Assembly (NCBI GenBank): GCA_008694505.1
Contig: VZDJ01000090.1
Span: 1,084,034 to 1,148,033 of the forward strand
Direction of reading: 5' to 3'
Length of the DNA stretch: 64,000 nucleotides
Source: Cyanoderma ruficeps
Taxonomy: Eukaryota > Chordata > Aves > Passeriformes > Timaliidae
The position numbers were made by a program, and so were the translations under genes. The notes below the pieces were generated by a model. The model searched no databases. It worked only from the letters and a program-made list of their open reading frames with translations, and was not told the DNA's origin. Shown one piece after another: positions 15,135 through 30,100 of the stretch (positions are counted from its first letter, which is position 1; every line of letters begins with the position of its first letter).

Positions 15135-18100
15135 TCAGCGCAGCCGCCGGGCTGAAGATCTGGTGATGGGAGTTGTTTTGGTGGGGGTTTCTTCCTCTCT
15201 TAATTCCGCCGATCGCTCTGAAGAGAGTAAGACGTGGCAATAATGAGCACTCCACCGCCTTGAGCAGAGAAATACACAGGCAACCTCCACAGTGCTCTGA
15301 AGCCCATGACCAAAGGGACATCCCTGTTGAGCCAAATGTGTAGTGCTTCCCCCCTTAGAGCCCACGTGTGCAGTGCCTTACCGTCCTCAGAGTTGTTCTC
15401 CTCGTCGCTGGAGAAGGTGATGATGGCTTTTTTGCGCGCAGGGCGCTTTTGGGTACGCTTATGTTTTCGGAGGGTGCGGGATGCGGGTGTGACAAAATCA
15501 TCATCCGTGTTGGCTGGGCTCAGGGGCTGGCGGCGTGAACCTGTCAAGAAAAAGGGAAAAAAAAGAGAGAAGGCAGCAAGCTTCTGTCTGTAAGGAAAAG
15601 GAAAAGTCCCTAGGTGTTTCTGCTGGACTGCAGGATCAGGGGAAGGCTGGAATCTCACAAAAGGAACGTACTTCCTATTGGTTTGTGCTTGGCTGGCACT
15701 GGCATTGGAGTCTGACTGCCATCCTGGCATGTCTCTGTTGAATCCAGTCCTCGGTTATGGGAGGCAGACAGCTTCTGCTCCAGCTCTTCAGCTAGAGCCT
15801 GATGGAGATGTAAAACAGCAATGGAGGGAAAAAAAAAGAGAAGGTGAGAAAAGTGTTTCATCCATAGCAGAACTGCCATGAAGTTAAATAATAAATTGAT
15901 AAATTGCTAGGGGTGAGGAATAGTCTGCTTAACATGAAAAACTGCAGGGCTTTCCAGTCACTGTATGTAAAAAGCAATTATTTTTCTGGCCTGGACCCTT
16001 GTCCCACAGCCTTACTTTAGCCTCAGGTTTGACGCCTGCTCTGCGGAATCGAGCCAGCACAGTTTGGAAACAATTGTAGACAGCTGGATCTTGGAGCTTG
16101 TCTGCAAAGCAGTCGTAGTTGTCCTGCAGCTTGTGAAGGCCCCGTTCCGAGACTGGAAGCAGAGTAAGGCAGTGGGACAGATCCCGATATTGACGCTCAG
16201 TTCTGGGAAAGACAAAGATCACCATTAGCTCCTACAAAAAGGGATGTGTGAGGATGAGCACATCTCACCCAGAACTACCAGTATTTCCTGCAGGTGCTTC
16301 TGCCCTGCAGAACACGAGATTCAGGTTTTTCTGTTACAGGTCAGTGACAGGGTGTTGTGCCATACCACACATAACCACCACTGTACTCCATGACATTGAC
16401 TTAGTGCCTGTCAGAAAAACATGAAGGCTCCACTGCTAAAGAACACAGTCACAGTTTGGAAAGTGTCAGAAGTTGCTGAGCAGGAGGAAAAGACTCAGTG
16501 AGGTCAGGACTCCTCTTGAAAGGCCTTATTTCAACCACATAACAACCCCTCCAGCTGTTCATTTTTGCATGTTTGAGATGATCTCAAGAAGAAGCTGTAT
16601 TTGATGTTCTCTCTCCCTTTCCTGGTTAGTTACATAAAGAAGGTCATATTCCTTAAGTTATAAAGTCAACAAATAACAAATGCTGTATCAGAGAAGGACT
16701 ACATTCAAATTCCAGCAAAAGCTACTGGAATAAAACCAAAAGGAAAGAAAAATAAAAGCACCAACTAACATCCCTAATGTAGATCACTGTGATGGAATGG
16801 GAGGGGAAAAGGAAGGCCAAACCCCCTATTTTTAATATCCACAAAGTGAGGGCCTGTAGTCTGTCCAGCACATGCTGTCTCAGGATGCTCTGCTCAAACC
16901 CAGACAGAGAACAAAGCTGCAGCATCCAGGTGTTTCCACCTTTACAGTCTCCATGACACCTGGCAAGTTGCAGTGTTTAGAACTCCAGAAATGCTGAGGA
17001 GGGTGAGGGTAGCTGGAAAATCTTTTCTGAAAAGCTCCTGTTTTAGCCTAGAGTGAGAGTCTTGGTCTAGCAGTACCACTGGTGTGCACCAAGCTGATCA
17101 CCTCTGTGGTACAGAAATATCAGGACATTCTACTAAAGGCGAGGCACAACTTACACACAAATGGTTATTTACAAATGTGGTGTGAAGAGCTCACCAGTGC
17201 TCCTGGGAGGCAACTTCAGAGAGGGGGACCACTCTCCACTCTTGCTCGGGAAACAAAATCCAAATATTTTGGGAAATATGCAACTCCCTGAGGCAGCTGA
17301 GCAGGTCACATGCCCAAGCACTGTGCACAAATGGCCAAGATAAGCAGACAGCTTAAATCTCAAGGGCAAAGCCACAACAATGGAGAAGGAAAACCACAGG
17401 AATGGAAGAAAGCAGGGTACACCAAAGCCAGTGGAAGTTAAAATGAAGATATCTCACTGGAAGAACACAGCAGGGAAGAAGATAAATTCCTGTTATTATT
17501 ATTCTTGGAAGAAAACAAAAAGTTTATGCCTGGGTCAGTGAAGTTACAGCTGGGGGAGTGGGGGAAAAGCAGCAAAAAACCCCCGAAACCCAGAAAGCAA
17601 AATGATATCCCAGATTCACAGCATGGGTCCTGCACTCTATACTCTGTAATCAGCAATGCACAAGCAAGGCATGTCCATCTTGGAGATGGAGCAGAGCAAA
17701 AGCCAAAGTGTATGCTGGCACAAGCCCTAGGTAAAATGAAAAACCAAAACAAGAGTCTCAGGTGTAGACTTGGTACTGAGCAGCCTATGCACACAGAACA
17801 AGGACAGGCTTATGTCAGCTTGGTAGTGAGATCACCCCAGACAGGACTGCTGGAGAGATCCCAACTTCTCAGCTGAACACACTCATTTCCTAGCTGAGCT
17901 GCAAGGGAATAGCCCGTAGAGAAGGATCACAAAGGTATGTAAAATCCACATGTGGGATGTCTCCTTGCTCAGCTATAATCCAGATCTAGACTGTCACAAA
18001 ACTTTTTCATTAAAAAAGGAAGGTAGGGGGGGTCAGTCACTGCATAATAAAGCCAGAAACCTTAATTTATAAGTATTCATGTACTTTTAGGAGAAAGTAG

Positions 18101-21100
18101 TTAAAAAAAAAAGGGAGACCTAAACCAAGTTGTGCTGCATTTGTCACTTTGCCACGTGAAGAACATAATGGGAACCTTTTACAACCACCACATGTAAGCT
18201 CATTTTTTCTGAAAAATTCTGAGAAGCAGAAGTGCTTAGCAGGAAAATGAAGGTTACAACCCACCTGGCAGTCCGGAATCTCTGACAAAGTTTCTCCACC
18301 AAGCTCTCTGTTTGTTTGTCTTTCGTAATATATGAGAACAGATGTCTGCAAGGGGTACAAAAAGGCAGAAGATTAGAGCCCACAGTGGAATCCCCATTTC
18401 AGGTAGGAGGGCTGCTGAAAAGGCAGCATTGCTGACTTCTTATCTGCTCTTTCTATCCAGTTTAAGAGCACGAAGCACCTCCAACAATCTCCTTACTTTA
18501 CAAGTTGCACTGACAGACCAGTTTGTCTGACAAGCAAACCTTGAGGGGAGCACTGTGGCATGCAGTGTTTTCCCCCCCTCAAAACCATGCTTGTGACTTT
18601 TTCACTACTAAGTTGCTGAAAGTGTGTTGTTGCATTTTGGATCAATGCAAAAGTGAGCATTACTTTGCACTAAAATGGGAACAAAGCTTAACAAAACTTA
18701 AATGCTAACCTAATCCATTTTTCCTTAGCTTCTTGAGGAACAGAGACACCTGGACTTTAGCACAGTTAAGTACTTGTGTATTTTGCACTATGTCCTCTTA
18801 GAAATCACTGAATAACTTCTATTTATTAAGAAGGTCCTGCTGCTCTTCCTTCTTCTTGTACCAACATTTCTGTTAACTTTAGCTCAGTCAGGTTGCCACT
18901 GGCCTTGATATAATTGTTCTAAAGCACTTCCTTGTTTAGACTTTGTTATGTCTACAACCACCACACCAAGCTGCTTTTCTAAGATATATAACAGACAGCA
19001 ATCTCAAGAGTCCTCCCTTTGCATTTGTTCCAGCATCAATTCATCTTTAACTTAAATGACCAGAACTGTGGCAGCACTCCAAGCGAGGTCTCACCAGCAC
19101 TGCCAATGCTTCCCTCTACCAGAAAAAGCTGGGCTGCTAAAGCAGGAAGTGGAATGCACCTCTAACTTTAGCCATACCTTTACAGAAGAGGTTAAACAAC
19201 TTCTAAATATTCAACCTTATTCTTTGTTCTGCTAGTTTTCATCTCAGTTTTTATTACTGTAACTCTCATTCTCCAAAGTTAGTTCCTTTAAAGTGATGGT
19301 CCCCACATTACCTTATCTTATTTACACCTCCCTATTCTCCAGTTTGGTAAGTATCCCTGGAGCACAAGGCACTGCTTCATTCCTAGCCTGTGCTTTTGTC
19401 CACCATGGTTTTCAAGTTAAACCTAATCCTCTCCCCAGCATAAGCATTTCATATAATGCTGCATGGGGAAATAGTTCAGTTTCAACTACTAATTCCCTTA
19501 TTTTCCTATTTAAAGGATATGTGGTGTGTGAACTGATGATCAGATCTTTAAAATTGATTATCCTTATGCTAATTTGATACCTGTCTACATTGTTAACTCA
19601 ATACTGCCTCTTCCCTTATTTGCCAGACACCTCCAGGTCTCTCCATGTATGTTGTCAAAAAGTCAAAAGTCCATCTTACACCTGCTTTAACCCCGCCAAT
19701 CACACTTTAATGCAATTGCTACACATATGCTCAGTGTGTGTGGTACCACCTCCAGTTTAATATTAATTAAAAACAGTACTGAAAATTCCAAAATTATTTG
19801 AAATTTTTCTACGTGCTGCCTCTTGTCTCCCTGTGATGGTTTGCTTCCCTTCAGACATGCTGTCAGGAACCACACACTATAATTCCCAGTATTTCACATT
19901 ACCCTCCTTAATTAAAGCTAAAGCAAAATATCCATCTACTTTTGCCACCATAAATTAATTTTACTCTCAATTACACCTTCACTAATAGACCTTTTCTGTG
20001 TATTGCAATACCTACCTATCCAAAATCCCATCCCTCTTCCTAAATGCACTGGATTCTCATAGAAAGACTAGTTGAAAAATCACAGGAGATTTTCTTATTC
20101 TTCTCTTCAGCAACAGCAATACTTTTGTCTAACATCCCTCTCCATAATCCATAGGGATTCAAATTACTCAGAAAACCCCTCATGTGGTTAAGTTTCAGAA
20201 ATGAGAGGAAAATGTCTGTACTTTACCAATAAAGACATTATTAATGCTGTCTATGAGCAATCAATAACCTCAGACTGAAATAATCCAGTATCTCTATACT
20301 CCAGAGTCAAGCTTTCTTGGAAAGAAACTGAACACCCCCCCCAGCAAAAAAACCCACCACAAAACAAACCACCAGAAAGCCACCCCAGACCCTAACCTGT
20401 TACTGTAACTACAGCTTTACTAAAGCTGCTTACAAAACTCCAGTAGCCACCAAAATGACAAAGGCAGCAATCTTTGAAACTTGCTCTGTTTTCCTAATGT
20501 TGCATATCCATGTTCCAATATGTAAAGCCAACTATTTGCCTTTTCTAGAGGGAAAGTAATTCTGAGTTAGTGGTTACTCTTTGTAGAATCCCTCCTCACC
20601 CCCAACTGTGTGGCTTTAAAATCAATTCCCCTTAGCATGACTCCATTTCCAGTACAGACTGAAAAAGCCAGATCAAAGAGAACAACTGAAAAAGCATTTT
20701 GTACATGTCAATGTAGTTTTTCTTCCCTTGATATGGTACCCCCTTTGCCTAAACATAGTCCTAGGGTAATAAGAGATTTATTTAACCTCAGAATACCTCA
20801 TAATAGTGTGGAAGGATTCCTCCTCTATGCCACTGTTAGGATCCGAGAGATGACTGATGATGTCTGGAAGCAGGTTGTAGACAGCATTACCCTGTGCAGA
20901 ACACAAATTTCTGCATGAGATACAGAATTACAAGGGATAATTTGAGTCAAGACAGATAAGCTGCCCACTTTAAACAACCTCCTTTCTCTCCACCCCGAAT
21001 CTACTGACTGGAAGCATCAGCTTTTTGAAACAAGCTGTACACAGCCAGCCAAACCTATCCAGGACTATTTGGCTGGGGGGAAAAAACACAGCCAACCAAC

Positions 21101-24100
21101 AAACTAAACCACTGCACCCCAGCTCTGCTCTTTGGCAGACTTGGATGCAGTTTCTTTGTCTTCCAACTTTGTCACAACCCAACAAAAAAAAGCTTTCTGA
21201 TAAAGGAAACAGCCATGTTTCATGGAACAAACAGTTCATGGAACTGCTTCCCATCTTGCCTGAGGTCCAATCCATATTGTCTTTCCTACTGCTTTTACAT
21301 AGCTTTGTCATAATACACACTACAGAGGTAGGAAGTCAGTGCAGTCAGGTGGCCAGCTCTGCTTTAACAAAGCAAACCAAGACAAGAAAAGCCCCAGTGT
21401 CACTGCAGCCTCTCAGGCAGTAAAAATCAAACTCTGAAGGGGCCATATGAGGCTGCACATGGAATAAACAGTGTCCTGAGGGTAACACTGCTCCTGTTCT
21501 TACCTGCTTCGGCAGAAATGCTGCAATTTAAGTGTCTCAGTGTCTCACAGCCAAGAACAACTCAGAAAGGGGCACTGCCTGAGCCATAAGGTCAGGGAAC
21601 TCTGCTGTAAGGCCTAAAGGTGAGCTACAGAAAACTGCTCCTAACCTTGTGTTGGGCATACACAAAAAAGCAAAGGGAAAAGGCAGTGGTTTGGAGCCTG
21701 CCTTCCAGTGTGAATGGATGAGGTCAAATTCAGCAACATCAGGCAGGGATGAAGCAAAATTTGTATTGCAAAATTTCTTTTAACTACCCTAATTTAGTCC
21801 ACAGAGAGACAGACCAATGGCTCTACACCATTAACACACCTTCTCCAGGGCTTATGTAACTGATCCAGCCTCCAACTGCCCTTCCCTGCTCTTGTGAAAT
21901 AAGGTTCCTGAGCATCCACTTGCCTTGTTGGCGAGTTCCCCGAAGAAGTTCTGAGCCACTCCCACGATTTCCTCCTCTTGGTCTATGAGCAGAGTTGCCA
22001 TTTCACTCACTTGGCCCTTCACCTTCACCATGTCTTTGAGGATGAGGTGAGTCATGACCAGCCCAGCCGTCTGCCTCACACTCGGACACGGGTCCCGCAA
22101 CCTGACAGGAGCAAACAGTTACTGCAGAAAGCAGCAAGGGAGTGTCTCTGAGTTATTGGTACTCGTGACAGCCCAAAGCTCTGCCTCCCTGCACCAGCAT
22201 CTTAAAATTTGCTTTCCTGGGTCATTCTCACCTTCTGGAGGCCCAGTGTCAGCCTTCCACAGGGTTTGCATCACATGTCCTCTCCCAAATATGAGTGTAG
22301 CATTACCTGGCATAGAGATGTGATGTCCAAGGCTCCACCAGGTTGGGGAAGCGGATGGCTAGATCTCCTGCTGCAATAATGAGGTTGGATCTCACACCAG
22401 GCAGGGTGGACTTCTCCATCATCGTGAACAGCAGACGCAAGTGGGAGTCACAGAACTCAGAGCTAACAAGACAGGGTACAGGAAAGAAGGGATAGATAGC
22501 AAAATTCCATCTCTCAGAGAGCAGAGGAAAAAAAACAGTTAAAAAAAGAGCGATCTGTGAACACTCTTCTGTGTTTGTTCTTTCCTTGGGAAAGGAATTG
22601 CAACATTTGCTTGTGCTTTAGTACCAGGAAGGCTGGGAAAAGAACTCTGGCATGGCTCAGCAGTACCTGACCATGCAGAGTTTGCCAAGAGTGAGGGCTG
22701 CAGCAGCTGACAGCGCCGAGTCACTGTAGAGTCCAGGGTTGTTGCAGATCTTCAGCACCAGTGGAACAAAGGCGGAGAACAGGTGCTTCCCTAGAGCGTG
22801 AGGATAAAGAGAGCGAGCATGAGAGTGCTGTTTGTGCATCCTGCTTTAAGAACAATTACTCCATTTATCCCAGAGCTGCTGCAAACTACTGTTAGTTTGC
22901 TAAGTGGTTGACTCACTTTCACCACTGAACAACCACCTCCAGAAAGGCAGAGCCAAGAAACAGACAGCCTACATGGAAACTGACACCGTGGAAAATGACA
23001 GTGCTTCTTTCCAAGGGAAACAGCCTTCCTCCTTCAGGACCTGTCACCCACTGTACCTCCTCTTTCACACAGGCAGACAGCTAGTATTCCTTGGTGGCAG
23101 CCACACTCACCGTCTAGAAGTTCTGTCTCACAAATACTGCGGATGAGCTCGGCCTCGGCCTCATCAGCCGTGGCTCCCACAAGGCCCAGCTCCTCCTCCA
23201 TAGTGATCTCGTTCCCTGTGCTCTGTGCAGAGAGGAGACTGTAAGAAAGATGTCAGGCAACAATCACCTCTTTCTTCACAAGGTTTTCTTCTCTCAGGTG
23301 TGAGGTATATGCATGTTACCAGCTGCACAACTAGAGTGGAGAATAGAGTGTAATTTCCCCCAAGAACTGTTAAGGGTAGTCCAGGATTTTCCAGTCCACA
23401 TACTACAGAACACCAATCACAGGATCATATAGTTAGGCTGGAAGGGACCACAGTGGGTCATCAGGTCCAGCCTACCTGGTCCGGGAGGGTATTCCTAGAA
23501 CACATTGCACAGGATTGTATCCAGATACTTCTTGAATGTCTCCAATGAGGGAAACTCCATAACCTCTCTGGGCAACCTGTTCTAGTGCTTGGTCACCCCC
23601 AGAGTAAAGGGTGACCTCATATTCAGGTGGAACTTCCTGTGCATCAATTTCTGCCCATTTCCTCTTGTCCTAATGCTTGGCACCATCAAGAACAGTCTGG
23701 CTCTATCCTCTTGGACCCCCTCTTCAAATATTTACAGACATTGATGAGGTCCCCTCTCAGTCTTGAGGCTTATAAGAGGCTCAGCTCTCTCAGCCTTTCC
23801 TTCTAAGAGAGATACTCCAGCCCCTTAATAATCTTTATTGCCCTCCACTGGACCTGATCCAGGAGCTCCATGTCTCTCTTGTAATGAGGAGCCCAGAATG
23901 TAAAGAAAGCTTAAACTACTGACACTACAAAGATAAAACAGACCTGGGAGACATCCAGCATCAGTGTGTGAGTCCTGCATAACTTAAGGCACATTCAAAT
24001 ACTAAAAGCAAGAAGCTCAAAGCAGCCTTTGAATTGCTGGTTTTGTGAGCAAGATTATGGGAAACCTTATAGTAAATAAAAAGAAACATAAGGGAAGAAA

Positions 24101-27100
24101 GGAGAGATGGGCATTGCAATGGGGACCAAATCTGTATCCAACTGCTACTTTTTTAAAATCTCATAATAACCTCCTTCTGTGTGGAAAATGGTAGTGATAT
24201 CCACCTGATAAGCAGGTGGATGAGGAAATGAACTACAAAGTTCTCTGTAGCCTTAGCAGTATAAGCATCTAATAGAGACTGGATACCTAGATGGACACAA
24301 CATTTTTCTCTATTCTTACCCAGGAAAGTCAGCCTCATTGCACTCTGGAAAAATGTTCCAAGGTAGACCTAACCAAACAAGGCATTTGTAGCATCCAAAT
24401 CACATTAGAAAGACTACTGTTAAACCTTCCTCATTACTACCTAACAGAGGATAGGACTTTCAAATCTTCTGGACTGGGGTTCTAGGAAGCCTTTTTCCAG
24501 AACTCAGGGCACAAATGGATGTTCTTCACCATTACTGCATCAGTTGCAAAAGATTGCACTGGTAAGAAAGAAGGTGATGAGTGAAAGGGGAATGTTTGCC
24601 TGAAGCAGGAGGGTAAGCATGGTCAGGACATCATCCTTCAGTCCCTCCCCTCTGACTCTTCAAAACTCAAGACCAGTGTGGGAGTTTTAGTGAATAGGGT
24701 CATTCAGCTCTTCCTGTCAATCCTGACCAACATGTGTTTGTTTCTACTCCTGAAGCACACATTGCCCTGTACCTCATACAACCTCAGGACTGCATTTCTC
24801 CAGAAGTTTGCTGTAGGTGGGACATTAGAAGAGCTGCCCATAGGAAAAAAATCCCTTGGTTCTCACCGGGGCTCTCTGCTTCCCTGTGCTGGTGTCAGGT
24901 TTCTTCTTGGTCTTCTCCTCTTTGAGGATGCGGCGTCTGCGTAGCTCCGCACTCACGGACACTTCCAAATATGCCACCTGCTGCAGTGCCACCTGTCCCA
25001 CAAGGGACACCAGGTGCAGCAGCAGGAATGTGGGGAGACTGCCAGCACCATCAGAGACTCTGCATGGAGAATCCCCTGCATCTAAAGGAGACAAATGACC
25101 ACAGTTCAGTGTTGATCCAGATCTCTTCCCCTTTAGTTAGTGCCAGGTGTCACTCAAGTATAACCCATCTCCACACTCCACAGACTCCTCTGCAGCACTT
25201 GTGCCCTCCCATGCCAATACTTCCACCAGACCCTCAGCTCTGTTCTCCTGCAGTTACTCCAGGCCACCCAAAGCAGCACTGGAAACCATAGGCAGAGATT
25301 TCCTTCATCAGCTTTTTTCCTCACCAGCTTGCTGCTCATCAGCCTCCTGCAGCTTCTCCAGAGCTTGCTGACTGCACTCATGCAGGATGTGAGCACAGAT
25401 CTCCTCTGCCCCTTCTGCCAGCTGGTAGATGAGTGTTACAGCTGACTCCATGAAGGGGATCCAGTGACTGCTTGGCTGGGCAAAGCCTGATGAGAAGAGG
25501 GAGCAATGATACTCACACACACCATTGATAACACAGGTGGTCTTTCAGCCCAACCCCATCTCCTCCAAACCTCCTGCTGACCAGGGCTCACCTTTACTCA
25601 CAGTCTCACTCAGGCAACCAAAGAGCATGTGGTCCTGTGGCAGTCGAAAAGGGGCACTGTTCTTCTCCACTGCTGGCTGCAGAGACAACAGGCGAGTTAC
25701 ACCCATGGGTGCAGCACATGAGATCCCCACCATGCCCTTCCCAGTACTTAACCTTCCTCTGTGCACAGTTAATCAAACCCATGCCAGGGACATCCAGTAC
25801 TGCTCTGCAGCTAAACATGCAGCAGGGACACTGCTGTCACTTGTGACAGCATGCTGACTACACTAGGTGGATTTAAAGCTGGGCCAAATGGTCATCCCAG
25901 GCCAACCTAAGACAGTTCCACCATCTCACCTTAAATTAACTCTTTTGAAATGTCAAAAGGATAAATTTAAAATTAATTTAAAATCTGATATTATTTACTC
26001 ACTCTCTGCAGTGAATGAAGAGGGAAACTTCTGGAGAACCAACAGTAAGTCAACTTGCCTTGGGATACTCCAGAACCATATGGGTTTGTTTAAAAGCAAA
26101 ATATCATCAGTGGAAATAACACAGGCTCAGTCTGGATCCAAGACTACCTCGCACTTAGGTCATTGCATATATTCTGTATCAGTCACATCACCTTTTAGGT
26201 TGGGAATAAGATAACCTAGAGAACTACTAAACCAAGTATGACAATACCTGAGGTGTCCCAGAACACCTATGTCTGCCTGATGAATATATACTTGAACAAA
26301 ACAGAATTTACTTGAGGATTTACCAGCTTTTTCAGTAGCTTGAAACAAGAACTCCTGATTCACCACAATCCTCTCCTCTGTACTAAATTTCTGGTTGGGA
26401 GGATGGGTGGGGGGAGAAGTGCTACTGCCAGTCAGTCAGTCAAATATTTTCAGTTCAGTCCCATTTCACATACAAGCTTAACTGCAGATTTAAGTCAACC
26501 AAAATTGAATTACAGCCATCTTTGGAACATTTAGGAATGTTGTGATACAGGTTAACTCATGAAGTTCTTGCAGCAACATCCCCAGTGGAAGGGGCTGTCA
26601 CAGAATGGTGCTGCTCTGTGAAGGAGGACTGCTTTTGTGATAGAACTCTTGAACCAAAATGCCCCAAATAACTGATTCAAAATCCAGGTTTTTTTTCCCA
26701 GTGCATTAAAAAAAAAAAAAAAAGTATAAATTGTTTCCCAGGGAAAGAAGCCATCAACCATCGTGTTGTTCTAAGTACAACATGGACAGGTTTGAAAACC
26801 TTTCATGTTTTATATTCTGCTGTACAGCTGACAACTCCTGAATATCAATTAATAGGGAGGGGGAAAGAATCACACCACCAGAAGACATCAGTAGAGGAAA
26901 GGGCTTCATGGTTGAGAAAACGCAAATCAGTTTAGAACTGGGAGTCTGGAGAAGAGAATTGAAAGGAAAACATATTTTCTTGTGCACTGAACTCTTTACT
27001 AATTGAATTCAGCCTGTTGCCTAATGAAAATTCTTTTATTACATGTTCACTGATGTGTGCTAAGCTTTCCAGACAGTGCTGCTGAATGGTCTTAACCTAC

Positions 27101-30100
27101 TTAATTTCAAAATCTGTAAAAATTTAATTACCTCTCTTCTTCCATACAATTTTCCCCCTTTCTTTGTTTCTGGATGACCTCAAGAACAAACCCAAAACCT
27201 TACCTTAGGGTTACTGGCAAGCTTGGATATAACATTGCATACTTCTTGAGGTAGCCTATAGTCTTCACATGCCTTCTCAGACAGCCCCATTGTCACCAAG
27301 ATGTCCAGGTTGCTACCTATGATCTCTGGCTTTCCTCTGTGGAATTGAAGGGAAGGAGATGCCACATGAGGTGCTGCTGAAAGTTTACCAAAGGCTAAAG
27401 TTTACCAAAGTAGGGCTAACCAAGAGAAATACTCCTTGTGCCTTGTGAAAGGGAGTGGTTTGAATAAGAAGGGAAAAAATAAAACCCATCCAACTGATAC
27501 AGCTAGAAGAGCAGCAAGTAATATTCCACAGAAGCCAGTGTAATCCACTCTCCACTAGGAAATGAGTTTCTCCAAAGTGATCAACAGTGGGCACAGCCTT
27601 TTTGTAAAGAAAGAAGAATCTTGACTCTTCTTTCCTATCAGAAAGGACAAAAACTTACAGGGGTAAGAAAAACAAAAATGTTGGAAAGTAAGAAAGAGTC
27701 CAGGAGCTCAGGACTTGTGATGTATACTATTCCTTCCCCTACTGTGGGAAACAAACCAAACCAACATTATCCAAAAACAGCCAATCCCAAATCCACACCC
27801 ACCTCTTCCCCCTTCTGCCTGTGAAAGAACTTTAGGATCATCATCATGCAGGCCTGTTTCTGACTAATGAAGGACTAAAGTAAGAACAGCAGGAAAAGTA
27901 GGTAACTTGAATCCCAAAGGGTTACTGAGCTGGGAAACTGAGGAAGTGAAAACCTTTTAGTGGAGATTTTTTTTTGCCCCCAGAAAGTGAAACAGATTAA
28001 TTTGTCTTCATGCTAAAGGCTTCAGACATCTCTACTCAGCAGCTTCTCACTGTTCTTATCCAAACACAGACAAAGCTGCAGAGTTGTGACACTGTAAACT
28101 CTGGGAAGGGATGGGCATTCACACAAGGAAAATAATCATTCAGAGGCTGTGCTGGTGGGATCCAGCCCAACTGTGTTTAGTTCCAGGCTTCATTACCCCA
28201 AGATAGGGTTGCTATTTTTGAAGCTAGAGCCAAAGAGTCAGCTGATGTAGCATCCACTTTCAATAAAAATCGACTCCCTGTACATCCTTCCACTCACAGG
28301 CTTTGACCTGGCCCCAGGCTCACCGTGCCATCATCCCCAGCAGCATCACAGCAGCGCGGCGTTCCAGCGACGAGCAGGGAGATTTTTCCGTGAATCGCTC
28401 CCAAAGCAGCTGGGTCACAGCAGGCTTTATTTCATCTTTCTGCATAAACTCTGAGATCTGCAAAAGGAATGCAAATAAAAAATTAGAGACAGGTAAAGAA
28501 GAATGAACTTCAAAGTAAAGACGTAATCTGCAGTGACTACCATTTTAATAAAACAGATACACAATCCAAACCCAGTCAAAGCAAATACTCACTATTTCCT
28601 CTAAGCACTGAATCGTTCCCAGTGATGCATCCACCATGATGAGAGAGAGAGAATGCACCAGGGCCTGTGCCTTGGCCCTTTGAAAGGGGAAAAATAACAA
28701 TAAAAAAGTAAAAGGTAAAGCAAAAGCAACTGTCACAATTACTGCCCTCTTGAAAGAGCTGAAAACATCTCTCGGATAACAGAAATGATCCACAGGATCA
28801 GGAAAACTCCCACAACAATCCTGAGTTCTTGAAGTCACCCAACTCAAGTGCCACTGACCATGATGTGGGCTTAAAAATCCATTGCCTTGCGCACTGCTGC
28901 TCCTTCTGGTGCTCAGAGTTCCAATCAGAGGCACTAAGCAGCTGCTTCCCAGTTTATTCTCAACCACAAGTCAAAGTACAATTCCCTATGAACTGAAAAT
29001 CTCTCTGTGAACAAATGAGGATGGAGCACAAACTGTAGAAGTGCTGTCTCCAGGCAATATTATCAGGAGGGAATAAGAAGCAGCAGGTGCTCTTTATTGC
29101 CCTGATGGTACGAATGAGGGTGAGTTATGGTGCATCTCACCCGGGATCACACTTATCTTATTGCACAAGTAACCAACAGGATTTACAAGTGGGTAAGCAC
29201 TAAAAAAGGGCAAGTGCCACAGCAGAGAGGAGACACAGCTCTTCTCTAGTATGGAAGAAGCAAACTTGCAACTGGTAGCCAGTTCCCACCACCAAATCCT
29301 CAAGAAGGATAAACAACAAAGGCTCTTGAACATCCTCCCATCTAAGGCATGTAGAAATTTTTAGAAAAAGATTTAAGATTGGTCTGACTCCAATACAAAT
29401 AGAAATACATGTGAAAGCACCCAAATAAGAACTACCCTTGTATAGTGTGAAGGATAAAGAAATGGGGAATGTGTTGTGTACATCAGAAGTAGAATCCCTA
29501 CACGTGACCACGGCCACAGCACGTATGACTTGTCAGCAAAAAAACCTGAGCATTAGTAACAGAAATATAGTTTCAACTTTAGACCACATTGCTCCTCTTA
29601 TTATCCCAGCAGGATTAACAACTACAGTTATAAGAAACTCAAAATGGGACAGCTGACATTGGCCAACAACTTTGCCCACAGAGAGTGGAGTATCTAAGAT
29701 TCCTGGACATGGGATGACTCCATATCAACAGTTGACTGCTAACAGGCTGAAATTCATTGTTGCAAATCAAGAACCCTGCTGGCAAGAGAAACATTCATAA
29801 TTAGTACTTCTTGTTCCCTATCAGATAGGGACCCTACCTAGAATATTTAGGCAATGCTTTGTACAAAAGTGAAATTTATAGGAACAATAAATATTAGTGC
29901 CTGACAACAGTTTAACTTCAAGTAATTCTCAGCATCTACTTTGCAAGATCTCACAGTTTTGCTGTATGAATTTCCTACACATGAGCTCTATGACAAACCA
30001 AGAACAGAAATTCAGCAGTAGGTCTTGCAGGAAGACTGGGATACTCAGATAATAACCTTACATTTCAGCTCAGCATGAAGCATGGCAACTCTCAGATCTC